From positions 1 through 11,693 of the forward strand of contig JAKLHU010000022.1 of the NCBI GenBank assembly GCA_022709995.1: a stretch of DNA of 11,693 nucleotides, in the 5' to 3' direction. The notes under the pieces were generated by a model. That model ran no database searches. It saw only the letters and a list, made by a program, of their open reading frames with translations, and was not told the origin of the DNA. The first letter of the stretch is position 1. Each line of letters begins with the position of its first letter. The stretch is from Verrucomicrobiota bacterium (GTDB lineage: Bacteria; Verrucomicrobiota; Lentisphaeria; Oligosphaerales; Oligosphaeraceae). The translations under genes were made by a program, and so were the position numbers. Of the stretch, positions 1-6,119 are shown one piece after another.

Positions 1-113
1 TCCAGGGGCGGCTTGGTCATGCCCAGGACGACGACAACGAGGGCAATATGCATGCCGACGCTGACGGCAAACGCCAGCGCCCGCTCAGTCCAGTAGTGAT
101 TCTGATCATGCAT
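1..113 (-). CDS. TonB/TolA-type energy transducer, N-terminal part only
   Basis: Only the first 37 codons lie in the window; the gene continues past the left edge. The peptide starts MHDQNHYWTER and goes straight into one hydrophobic segment (about residues 12-32), which ends before a Lys-Pro-Pro. Within that segment Ser18 and His22 form the S-x3-H spacing that TonB and TolA use to couple to ExbB-ExbD or TolQ-TolR in the inner membrane. The start is 8 bases after the exbD stop and a GAGG lies only a few bases before the ATG, a tight but usable ribosome site. The position directly after exbB and exbD supports the role: it should carry proton-motive energy across the periplasm to outer-membrane receptors or to the envelope. 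TonB and TolA cannot be separated without the missing C-terminal domain. Confidence 0.75.
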   Translation of the reverse strand, partial: MHDQNHYWTERALAFAVSVGMHIALVVVVLGMTKPPL

Positions 114-121
114 ATCCTCGT

Positions 122-556
122 TTACCTTGGTTGCAGATCTTCCGCCTGGGTGATCAGGGAGGCGGAATCCACATTGGCATGCCGGGCGGCGCGCAGGATG
201 TCGATCACTTCGGAATATGGCCGGGTGCCATCGGCCCTGATCATCACCGTCAGCTTGTCTTGGCTTTGACGAATAGTGTTAAGGTAATTCGTCAAGTCAT
301 GAAGCGCAACTATGTTGCCGTCAATCGTGATGACGCCGCGTTTGTCGAATTGGATGACAATCGGCCGGATGACATCTTCCGTGCTTTTTTCGCTGTCCAG
401 CTTCGGCGGGTTGGTGTCGACCTCGGTGGAATACTCCAGGGCCGGGACCGTGATGACGAAGATGATCAGCAGCATGAAGGTCAGATCCATCAGCGGCGTC
501 ATGTCAATGGACGCGGCTTGCTTTTTGATGATTCGTCGGGAGGTGATCGGAGGCAT
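122..556 (-). CDS. exbD: ExbD/TolR family biopolymer transport protein
   Basis: This 144-residue protein is the usual size for ExbD/TolR. It has a short basic cytoplasmic N-terminus, then the family signature IDMTPLMDLTFMLLIIFVIT (residues 17-36) with one transmembrane helix. Asp24 sits at the start of the helix, where the essential proton-carrying Asp of the family lies. The rest is a periplasmic alpha/beta domain containing VMIRADGTRPY and ending in a helix. The ATG at 556 is preferred over the upstream one at 601 because GAGGAAA lies 5 bases before it and the family signature begins soon after. With ExbB it forms the stator and rotor of a proton-driven inner-membrane motor. It lies 58 bases after exbB and 8 bases before the TonB-like gene. 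TolR is the alternative name; the choice depends on the partner. Confidence 0.9.
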   Translation of the reverse strand: MPPITSRRIIKKQAASIDMTPLMDLTFMLLIIFVITVPALEYSTEVDTNPPKLDSEKSTEDVIRPIVIQFDKRGVITIDGNIVALHDLTNYLNTIRQSQDKLTVMIRADGTRPYSEVIDILRAARHANVDSASLITQAEDLQPR

Positions 557-561
557 GGGCT

Positions 562-568
562 TTTCCTC
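562..568 (-). promoter_or_regulatory. Ribosome binding site deciding the exbD start
   Basis: Read on the minus strand, GAGGAAA is followed by 5 bases and then the ATG at 556. The alternative in-frame ATG 15 codons upstream (601) has no comparable site and would add a Pro/Cys-rich stretch foreign to ExbD N-termini. Confidence 0.7.
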
Positions 569-614
569 GGAGCAAATTGACGTTGGGGGAGGGCATGTCA
601 AACGCGCCGGCTGG

Positions 615-1388
615 TCAGGCTTCGGCCGTGGTTGCGGCGGGGGAGGTCTCGCGGGCGGCGACTGGCTTGGCGCTGGGCTTCACCGTTTCCTCCAGTTGCA
701 GGCTGGCGATGAAATCAGTGACGAAATTGTCCATCTCCAGGCACGTCGTCTGCACCAGGTTGTTGTATAGGTTGTTGGCGACGAGGGCCGGGATGGCGAC
801 GACCAGGCCGGCGACCGTGGTGAGGAGGGCGCCGCTGATGCCGGGGGCGATGGCGCTCAGGTCGGGCCGGCCGGTCAGGGAAATGGCGATGAAGGTCGCC
901 ATGACGCCCCAGACGGTCCCGAACAGGCCTAAAAACGGCGACACGGTGACGAGGGTGCCGAGGATGCCCAGGTCGCTTTCCAAGGCGACGATCTGCTGGT
1001 TGACCTGGCTGTTCATTGTGCTGCGGATTTTTTCGATTTCCTTTTCACTGAGAGAGCGGGGCAGCTGGCAGTAGCGGTAAAAGAGGGCTTGGCTCTCCTG
1101 GCCGATGCGGCAGATCTCGAATAGCTCGCCGATGCCGGCGGCGCAGATGTCCTTCAGCGGGCCAGTCAAGTCGGCCAGCTGCTGGCCCACGCCGATCGGC
1201 GATTTGACGCGAGTGTAGACGCGGGAGAATTTGCGGCAGCCGGCGCGCATCCGCAGGATGTCGCTGGCCTTGCAGAAGATGATCATCCAGGCCCAGGCGC
1301 TGAATACCGCCAGAAGCACGACAATGCTTTTCCCGACCGAATCGCTTTGCACAAACGCGTACTTGAGCGTTTCCAGTAAGCTTGGCAT
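615..1388 (-). CDS. exbB: MotA/TolQ/ExbB family proton channel protein
   Basis: The 257-residue protein has the family layout: an early transmembrane helix (about residues 18-39), a cytoplasmic stretch of about 100 residues, and two close helices (about 141-170 and 183-206). The second helix holds LGTLVTVSPFLGLFGTVWGV, the MotA/TolQ/ExbB signature. The third has SGALLTTVAGLVVAIPALVA, whose Thr residues line the proton path in this family. The early first helix with little periplasmic N-terminus is more TolQ-like than ExbB-like, so tolQ is a fair alternative. The start at 1388 follows an AGGAAGG by a somewhat long gap; the ATG at 1442 lies inside ksgA and is rejected. The gene begins 22 bases after the ksgA stop and is followed by exbD. 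The tail after residue 232 is Ala/Pro/Thr-rich and probably disordered. Confidence 0.9.
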   Translation of the reverse strand: MPSLLETLKYAFVQSDSVGKSIVVLLAVFSAWAWMIIFCKASDILRMRAGCRKFSRVYTRVKSPIGVGQQLADLTGPLKDICAAGIGELFEICRIGQESQALFYRYCQLPRSLSEKEIEKIRSTMNSQVNQQIVALESDLGILGTLVTVSPFLGLFGTVWGVMATFIAISLTGRPDLSAIAPGISGALLTTVAGLVVAIPALVANNLYNNLVQTTCLEMDNFVTDFIASLQLEETVKPSAKPVAARETSPAATTAEA

Positions 1389-1400
1389 GGCAATGACGTT

Positions 1401-1407
1401 CCTTCCT
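1401..1407 (-). promoter_or_regulatory. Ribosome binding site of exbB in the ksgA-exbB gap
   Basis: AGGAAGG on the minus strand sits in the 22-base gap between the ksgA stop and the exbB ATG, about 12 bases before the ATG. It supports translation from 1388 and coupling of exbB to ksgA transcription. Confidence 0.55.
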
Positions 1408-1410
1408 GAA

Positions 1411-2244
1411 TTATGGCGTGGGCGGTTGAATGAAGCGGGCAAGGGTCACGAACGCGGCCGGCGGAATGTCGTCCGCCCGCGCATCGGGCGCCAGGCCGGC
1501 GGCGGCAAAGGCCGCGGCGACGCGTTCCTCCGGGTAGCGGTCCGTCAGCCGGCGGAACGATTTTTTGCGGCGCTGGGCAAAGACTTCCCCGGCCAGCGTC
1601 GACGCCAGCTTTCGGATTTCGGGTTCGGGGGCATCCGGCCGCAGGGTGAGCCGGACGTAGGCCGAAGTCACCTCCGGGGCCGGGAAAAAGACATTGGGCG
1701 GGATTATCCTGAGCATGGCCGCGTCATAGCGCAGGGCCAGGCGGACGGTCAGGACGCCATAGTCCTTGGTGCCAGGGCGGGCGGTCAGGCGGTCGGCCAT
1801 TTCCTTCTGGAGCAGGACGTGCATGGCGGTCGGAGGGTTGTTCAAGGCGGCGGCGCCCGCCAGAAATGGCGAACTGCAGGAGTAGGGCAGGTTGGCGACG
1901 CAGCGATACGGCTCGGCGCCCATGATGGTGTCGATGTCCATCCGGCAGGCGTCGCCCTGGAGCAGGCGAAAATGCGCGTGGTCGTGGCCAAAATGGCCCG
2001 CGATGTATTCGGCCAGGCGGTGGTCCAGCTCGATGGCAGTCACCACGCAGCCGGCCGCCAGCAGGGCCGCGGTCAGGGCGCCGGTGCCGGGGCCGACTTC
2101 CAGCACGCGCTCGCCAGGCTGCAGCTCGGCATCGCGAACCAGAGCCGACAGCAGGTTGCCGTCCATTATAAAATTCTGCCCGAGCCTCCGGCTGGGATGC
2201 AGTCCCAGTTCGGCGATGAGGGCGAGGAGTTCACTTTTGTTCAT
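1411..2244 (-). CDS. ksgA: 16S rRNA (adenine1518-N6/adenine1519-N6)-dimethyltransferase
   Basis: RsmA/KsgA uses S-adenosylmethionine to dimethylate two adjacent adenines in the 3'-terminal helix of 16S rRNA, a late checkpoint of small-subunit assembly in the cytoplasm. The 277-residue product has the expected motifs in order: LGQNFIMD (21-28), SAM-binding LEVGPGTGALT (48-58), the acidic IELD (71-74), GDA (97-99), the catalytic NLPY (118-121), LQKEMADRLTARPGTKDYG (145-163) and FFPAPEVTSAYVRL (186-199). The basic QRRKKSFRR segment near 214-222 is the usual C-terminal RNA-facing part. No key residue is missing. The start fits the family N-terminus, but no clear Shine-Dalgarno lies upstream. It is the first gene of the minus-strand run toward exbB and faces the phosphatase gene divergently. 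Confidence 0.96.
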   Translation of the reverse strand: MNKSELLALIAELGLHPSRRLGQNFIMDGNLLSALVRDAELQPGERVLEVGPGTGALTAALLAAGCVVTAIELDHRLAEYIAGHFGHDHAHFRLLQGDACRMDIDTIMGAEPYRCVANLPYSCSSPFLAGAAALNNPPTAMHVLLQKEMADRLTARPGTKDYGVLTVRLALRYDAAMLRIIPPNVFFPAPEVTSAYVRLTLRPDAPEPEIRKLASTLAGEVFAQRRKKSFRRLTDRYPEERVAAAFAAAGLAPDARADDIPPAAFVTLARFIQPPTP

Positions 2245-2685
2245 GGCGTCTGGTGTTCTGGTCTGATGGGCTTTGCGTTCGACCCGGCGGGAGGTCGGGT
2301 CGACGGGGCCCGTCCCGGGGCCGCGGCGGTCATGCGAGTCATGGGCCGAGCGCGGCGGCGGCTGGCTGGCTGGTGCCTGGAGCGGCCCAGCCCCCCGCCG
2401 TCAGGCCGCGGCCTCGCCGCCGGGCTCACCCGCAAAGCCGGCCGGCGGCGCCGGCGCACGGCCGCAAATCCGCATTTACCGCCGCCAACAGGAAATATAA
2501 CTCAAAGTTTTTTGTTTACTATGTTTTACGGTGTATATTGCAAATTAACCCTGAATTCGCATTTTCCGGATTTGGCCTATGGTCTGGCGTTTGTCCCTGG
2601 CGGGCACATGTGACCAGGGCGGCGGCAGCGGGCGCCGGCTTCCGGCTTCGCCGGGCGTTCGGGCGGTCCTTGTCAATTCATACTC
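2245..2685. other. Divergent intergenic region between ksgA and the phosphatase gene
   Basis: This 441-base stretch carries no convincing gene. The half next to ksgA (about 2245-2480) is very GC-rich, with small hairpin-forming inverted repeats such as CGACCC (2280-2285) with GGGTCG (2297-2302). From about 2490 to 2580 the composition turns sharply AT-rich, the natural place for promoters of both divergent genes. The part from 2600 to 2660 is GC-rich again, with overlapping short dyads. Short open frames across it give Arg/Pro/Ala-rich translations typical of GC-rich noncoding DNA. Confidence 0.7.
2512..2539 (+). promoter_or_regulatory. Candidate sigma70-type promoter for the phosphatase gene
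   Basis: TTGTTT (2512-2517) and TATATT (2534-2539) are separated by 16 bases inside the AT-rich island, about 145 bases before the phosphatase start. Both hexamers are imperfect. The opposite strand of the same island also offers a weak pair (TTGCAA with TAGTAA), which could serve ksgA. Confidence 0.35.
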
Positions 2686-2692
2686 ATGACAA
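2670..2692 (+). repeat. Inverted repeat spanning the phosphatase start codon
   Basis: TTGTCA (2670-2675) and TGACAA (2687-2692) form a perfect 6-base dyad with an 11-base loop that contains the first base of the ATG at 2686. No Shine-Dalgarno is visible there. The dyad could be a protein-binding site, or a hairpin affecting initiation, or chance. Confidence 0.4.
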
Positions 2693-4119
2693 TCATTTTG
2701 ATATCATTAAGCGTCCTGACGCTGATTCTGCTTCTGGTTGGCCTCGTGATGCGGGCCCTGGGGCAGGTGAGCGCGAATCGGTACGCCCTTCTGGAGGCGT
2801 CCCGGCAGCAAGACGCCTATCGGCGGTTCCTGAACCAGTTCATTCAGAAGTTGGCGACCGTCACCGAGCTGACCGAAGCCATGAGCATCATCGTCACCAA
2901 GGTCTGCGAGGATGTGGACGCCGAGTCGGCCGGCATTTTCGTGCCGGATGAAAACGACCCCGCCTATCTGCGCGGGGCGGCCTGCACGGGCTATTTCCCG
3001 ATTCTGCCCGTCAGCCAGAAGACTTCGAGCCCGAAAGTGCGGGAGAACGCCCGCTACCGGATTGCTTATTTCCATTCGGAGGTCATCCGTCCCGGCGAGG
3101 GACTGGTCGGCCAAGTCGCCATCAGCCGCCAGCCCGCCCTCTACAACCGGCATGAAGGCGGGAGCGCGGAATGGCCGTTGCCGCCGGAAGTCAAGACCAT
3201 GATGGTCATGCCGCTGCTGGCGGAAGGCCGCTTCGTGGGAGTCATCTGCGCCGTCAACCGCCGCCGCGACATTTCCCCCTTCTCCCAGTACAACCTCGAT
3301 TTCTTCCAGCAGTTCTCGTCGCAGCCGGCCTTGGCCTGCAGCCTGATTGCGATTTACGCCGAGCGCCGCCGCCAGGACCGTTTGAACCGCGAACTGGAAG
3401 TCTGTGCCGAACTGCAGAAGTCCATGCTGCCCGACATCCCGCCGACGTTTGGGGAATACCAGATCGCGACCTTGAATCGGCCGGCCTACGAGGTCAGCGG
3501 CGATTTCTATGATTTTATCGTCATTGACGACAACCGCATCATGGTCATGGTCGCGGACGCCACCGGCAAAGGTCTGCCGGCCTGCCTGATGACGTCGATG
3601 TCGCGGTGCTTTGTCAGGGCCCTGGTGGAACGCTACACGGACATGAAGTCTTTTCTTCTGGACGTCAACCGGCTGATTTACGCCAATACCGACAATGCCC
3701 ATTTTCTGACGGTCAACCTGCTGCTGATCGACCAGAGCACGCACACCTGCGAATACGGCTGCGCCGGGCATACGCCGCTGTTGCGCCGGGACGCCGACGG
3801 GACCTGCACGATCCTGAAGCCGGTCGGGCCGGCCCTGGGCATGTGGCCGAATGACTTCCCGGATCTGTTTGAAACCTTGACCTTTTCCCTTGAGCCCGGC
3901 GCCCGCTTCTGCCTGTTCACCGATGGCCTGACCGAGGCGCTCAACAAGTACCAAGAGGAATTTGGCCTTGAGCGCCTGGTGGCGGAATGGCAGAAGGACT
4001 ATTCCTCCCCCAAAGAGGTCGCCGAGCATATTTCGGCCAAAGTCAGGGCCTTCGCCGGGGAAGAGCCGCAGGCCGATGACCAGACGATCATCGTCTTTGG
4101 CCGCACCGCCGGCCGATGA
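2686..4119 (+). CDS. Membrane-anchored GAF-PP2C (SpoIIE/RsbU-type) serine phosphatase
   Basis: The 477-residue protein starts with one hydrophobic helix (about residues 3-25) that should anchor it in the inner membrane. A short helical linker leads to a GAF sensor-type domain (about 55-220, with GEGLVGQVA at 138-146 and MVMPLLAEGRFVGVI near 173-187). A second helical linker carries the common phosphatase-entry motif ELQKSMLP (242-249). The PP2C/SpoIIE domain fills the rest: SGDFYD (271-276), VADATGKGLPA (289-299), CAGHTPLL (359-366), FTDGLTEA (411-418) and DDQT (464-467). Metal-binding Asp residues 273, 291, 413 and 464 or 465 are all present, so it should be active. Members of this family dephosphorylate anti-anti-sigma factors or other phosphoserine proteins in response to the attached sensor. 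The GAF ligand and the target are unknown, and no STAS or anti-sigma gene is adjacent. The gene stands alone on the plus strand and converges on yicC. Confidence 0.92.
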   Translation: MTIILISLSVLTLILLLVGLVMRALGQVSANRYALLEASRQQDAYRRFLNQFIQKLATVTELTEAMSIIVTKVCEDVDAESAGIFVPDENDPAYLRGAACTGYFPILPVSQKTSSPKVRENARYRIAYFHSEVIRPGEGLVGQVAISRQPALYNRHEGGSAEWPLPPEVKTMMVMPLLAEGRFVGVICAVNRRRDISPFSQYNLDFFQQFSSQPALACSLIAIYAERRRQDRLNRELEVCAELQKSMLPDIPPTFGEYQIATLNRPAYEVSGDFYDFIVIDDNRIMVMVADATGKGLPACLMTSMSRCFVRALVERYTDMKSFLLDVNRLIYANTDNAHFLTVNLLLIDQSTHTCEYGCAGHTPLLRRDADGTCTILKPVGPALGMWPNDFPDLFETLTFSLEPGARFCLFTDGLTEALNKYQEEFGLERLVAEWQKDYSSPKEVAEHISAKVRAFAGEEPQADDQTIIVFGRTAGR

Positions 4120-4196
4120 CAACGCCCGCCATGAAAGACCGCCGGCCGCGGGCCAGCGATCGGCGAGGCGGGTGAGCCGCCGGGCGAGGCCGGGGC

Positions 4197-5072
4197 CTAT
4201 TCGATGTTCATGATTTGTTCGCGAATCCTGGCCAGCTCGGCCTTGATGGCCAGCACGTCGTTGGTGATGGCCAGATCCGCGGTCTTGGCGGACAACGTAT
4301 TGGCCTCGCGGCTCATTTCCTGGCCCAGGAAGTCAAGATTCCGCCCCGGCGTGCTGTCGCTGTTGAGCAGCTCTTCGTATTGCGCCAGATGACTCTGCAG
4401 GCGGACGATCTCCTCGGTGATGTCGGCCCGTTCGGCATAGAAGGTCAGTTCCTTGGTGAGCCGCTCGTCATCCAAGGTCAGTTCGACCCCGAGGGCGGCG
4501 ATGCGGTCGCGCAGGCGCTGCCGTTGCAGGACCAGGGCGTCGTCGCCCCGGGCGGCAATCCGTTCCACCAGGGCGGCAATCGTCCGGCCGCGGGCCAGCA
4601 GGTCTTCCCGCAAGGCGGCGCCTTCCTTGTCGCGCATGGCGGACAAGTCGGTCAAAGCGGCGTCCAGAGCCTGCTGGACGAGGTTCTGGAGGGGCGCCAG
4701 TGTCGACGACATGTTTTCGCTGATGACGCCCGGGAAAGAGATGATGTCCTGGATCGTCGGCGGTTGGAGGCCGGCCCGCCGGGCCAGCTCCGTCAGCATC
4801 TTGGCGGCGGCCAGGGCGGCCGGCATGTCGACGGCGGCCTGGAGGTGCCGGTTCTCTTCGTTGAGCTTGTAGCTCACGACGACGTTGAGGCTGCCCCGGG
4901 ACAGCTGCTGCTGGATGCTCTGTCGGAGCATCGGTTCCAGAGCGTTCAGTTCCCGCGGCAGGGTGAAGCGCATGTCAACCTGCTTGCGGCTGTTGACGGC
5001 CGACACTTCGACGGTCGCCTGGTTGCCATTCGCCTCGGCCGTGGCCCGGCCATACCCCGTCATGCTTTTCAT
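4197..5072 (-). CDS. yicC: YicC family endoribonuclease
   Basis: The 291-residue product shows both conserved ends of the YicC family. The N-terminus is MKSMTGYGRA, followed by VNSRKQVDMRFTLPREL (26-42). The C-terminal DUF1732 part includes GRNLDFLGQEMSREANTL and ends ELARIREQIMNIE at the stop. Length and layout are normal. Family members are metal-dependent endoribonucleases; the E. coli protein has been linked to turnover of small RNAs such as RyhB. GAGG stands 7 bases before the ATG, so the start is well supported. The usual neighbour gmk is not downstream; instead the gene ends 77 bases from the convergent phosphatase gene. An intrinsic terminator separates it from rpsD, so it probably needs its own promoter in 5073-5203. 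I see no clear promoter hexamers there. Confidence 0.94.
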   Translation of the reverse strand: MKSMTGYGRATAEANGNQATVEVSAVNSRKQVDMRFTLPRELNALEPMLRQSIQQQLSRGSLNVVVSYKLNEENRHLQAAVDMPAALAAAKMLTELARRAGLQPPTIQDIISFPGVISENMSSTLAPLQNLVQQALDAALTDLSAMRDKEGAALREDLLARGRTIAALVERIAARGDDALVLQRQRLRDRIAALGVELTLDDERLTKELTFYAERADITEEIVRLQSHLAQYEELLNSDSTPGRNLDFLGQEMSREANTLSAKTADLAITNDVLAIKAELARIREQIMNIE

Positions 5073-5203
5073 CGTTGATCCTCAAGAAGGTTTGAATGCC
5101 CGTCCGCCGGCCGTTGTCGACGGCGTCTGGCCGCCGGCCGCCCTATCCGTTCCCGGCGGCGAGGCGGATGGGGACGGAAGGTCCGTGGGGGGAAGGGCGG
5201 GGG

Positions 5204-5244
5204 AAAAAACAAAGGGGGCCGCCGAGGTGTAGCCTCGGGGCCCC
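5204..5244 (-). terminator. Rho-independent terminator of rpsD
   Basis: On the minus strand GGGGCC-CCGAGG, a 5-base loop, and CCTCGG-GGCCCC form a 12-pair stem with a single unpaired base (5221). The stem lies at 5215-5244 and is followed by TTTGTTTTTT (5213-5204). It begins about 38 bases after the rpsD stop. The plus-strand side has no T run, so it acts in the rpsD direction only. Confidence 0.92.
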
Positions 5245-5282
5245 TGAGACGCGGTGTTGTTCTGCCGATGAAGGCCGAACCC

Positions 5283-5924
5283 TTACCGGGCGTAGTACTC
5301 GACGACTTTGGAAATGGTCACGCCAGTCTGGATTTCCTCGGGCAGGGGCTCGTGCAAAACGGTGACTTTGCACTCTTCCGCCTCTTTCTGGAGATACGAC
5401 GGCGTGAGGGCGTCAATGCCCTTGGCAATGCTGGCCAGCATCGGGGAGCGCTCGGCGCTGATGGTGATCACCTGGCCGGCTTTCAGACGATAGCTGGCGC
5501 GGTCAATGACCTGGCCGTCAACCAGAATGTGGCGATGGGACACGGCCTGGCGGGCCGCAAAAATGGTGCTGGCCAGACCGCCGCGGTACACCGCGGTGAC
5601 TAGACGCAGTTCCAGATTCCGCAGCAGCTTCTCGCCCGTGATGCCGCTGCCCTGTTTGGATTTCTCGTAGATGAAACGAAGCTGATGCTCGGTCAAGTTG
5701 TAGAAACGACGCAGTTTCTGTTTTTCCAGAAGCAATTCGCCGTAGGTGGACAATTTGCCGCGGCGCTTGGTGGGGCCGTGCTGACCGGCGGGATACGCCT
5801 TCGGGGAGGACGTGCTTTCGCCGCCTTCGCGGGTTTTGATGGCGCGGCTGTTGGTCGGGCAGTTGGGCATGCCCCAGAGGCACTGGCCGACGCGGCGGCA
5901 CAACGTGTGTTTTGGACCCTTCAT
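5283..5924 (-). CDS. rpsD: 30S ribosomal protein S4
   Basis: S4 is a primary 16S rRNA binding protein that nucleates small-subunit assembly. The 213-residue product has the S4 N-terminal region with PAGQHG (45-50) and LLLEKQKLRRFY (64-75). The S4 RNA-binding domain follows (about 106-170, containing TIFAARQAVSHRHILVDG), and the C-terminus KVVEYYAR matches the family end. AGGAG lies 5 bases before the ATG, so the start is sound, although the usual MARYTGP opening is shortened to MKGP. Cys9, Cys15 and Cys22 stand where zinc-binding S4 proteins have four Cys, but number and spacing do not fit the classic motif. The gene is not in an rpsM-rpsK-rpoA cluster. It stands alone with its own promoter, leader and terminator, an arrangement known from autoregulated rpsD genes of Firmicutes. 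Confidence 0.96.
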   Translation of the reverse strand: MKGPKHTLCRRVGQCLWGMPNCPTNSRAIKTREGGESTSSPKAYPAGQHGPTKRRGKLSTYGELLLEKQKLRRFYNLTEHQLRFIYEKSKQGSGITGEKLLRNLELRLVTAVYRGGLASTIFAARQAVSHRHILVDGQVIDRASYRLKAGQVITISAERSPMLASIAKGIDALTPSYLQKEAEECKVTVLHEPLPEEIQTGVTISKVVEYYAR

Positions 5925-6069
5925 GAATGCTCCTGTCGTATTTTCACAGCCCGGCGTTAACTGACGTCGCCCATTTGGACATAGTTCCGTCCATCCCTAT
6001 GTTGGACCGGAATCCGGCGCCGGTCACGAGTGACGTTGGGGCTCCGGAGGCGACTGGCCGTGCGTAAAA
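5925..6069 (-). promoter_or_regulatory. Long 5' leader of rpsD with possible RNA structure
   Basis: If transcription starts 6-8 bases after the -10 at 6076-6081, the message has a leader of about 145 nt. It contains GTCAC/GTGAC (6023-6027 and 6030-6034), and ACATAG/CTATGT with a 12-base loop (5979-5984 and 5997-6002). A central GTCC (5989-5992) could pair with a GGAC on either side (5977-5980 or 6004-6007). A 16-codon frame (MDGTMSKWATSVNAGL) ends at 5944, 19 bases before the rpsD start, but lacks a good ribosome site. A translational autoregulatory site for S4 is plausible but unproven. Confidence 0.45.
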
Positions 6070-6075
6070 GACTCT

Positions 6076-6103
6076 AATATAATGCCGGATATGGCATTGG
6101 CAA
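6076..6103 (-). promoter_or_regulatory. rpsD: Sigma70-type promoter of rpsD
   Basis: On the minus strand TTGCCA (6103-6098, five of six consensus bases) and TATATT (6081-6076, five of six) are 16 bases apart. This is the best promoter match in the window. It lies just downstream of the aldolase stop and points at rpsD. The whole spacer is an inverted repeat (ATGCC, 6 bases, GGCAT), and a second TTGCCAA lies 14 bases upstream at 6111-6117. The dyad could be an operator. Confidence 0.7.
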
Positions 6104-6119
6104 CCTGCCGTTGGCAAGA

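Noticed and set aside
2241..2459. 72-codon minus frame just upstream of ksgA
   Set aside because: The translation is Arg/Pro/Ala-rich without any recognisable motif or ribosome site, typical of GC-rich noncoding DNA.
2253..2951. 232-codon plus frame entering the phosphatase gene
   Set aside because: It overlaps the phosphatase in another frame, and its translation has no domain and skewed Arg/Ala/Gly content.
2707..4122. 471-codon frame antisense to the phosphatase
   Set aside because: The plus-strand product has intact GAF and PP2C motifs; the antisense translation is a GC-rich shadow.
4167..4181. GGCGG-N5-CCGCC hairpin in the convergent gap, as a terminator
   Set aside because: The stem is only 5 bases and no T run follows on either strand.
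5104..5140. Direct repeat CCGCCGGCCG upstream of yicC
   Set aside because: Two 10-base copies made only of G and C in a GC-rich stretch are easily expected by chance.
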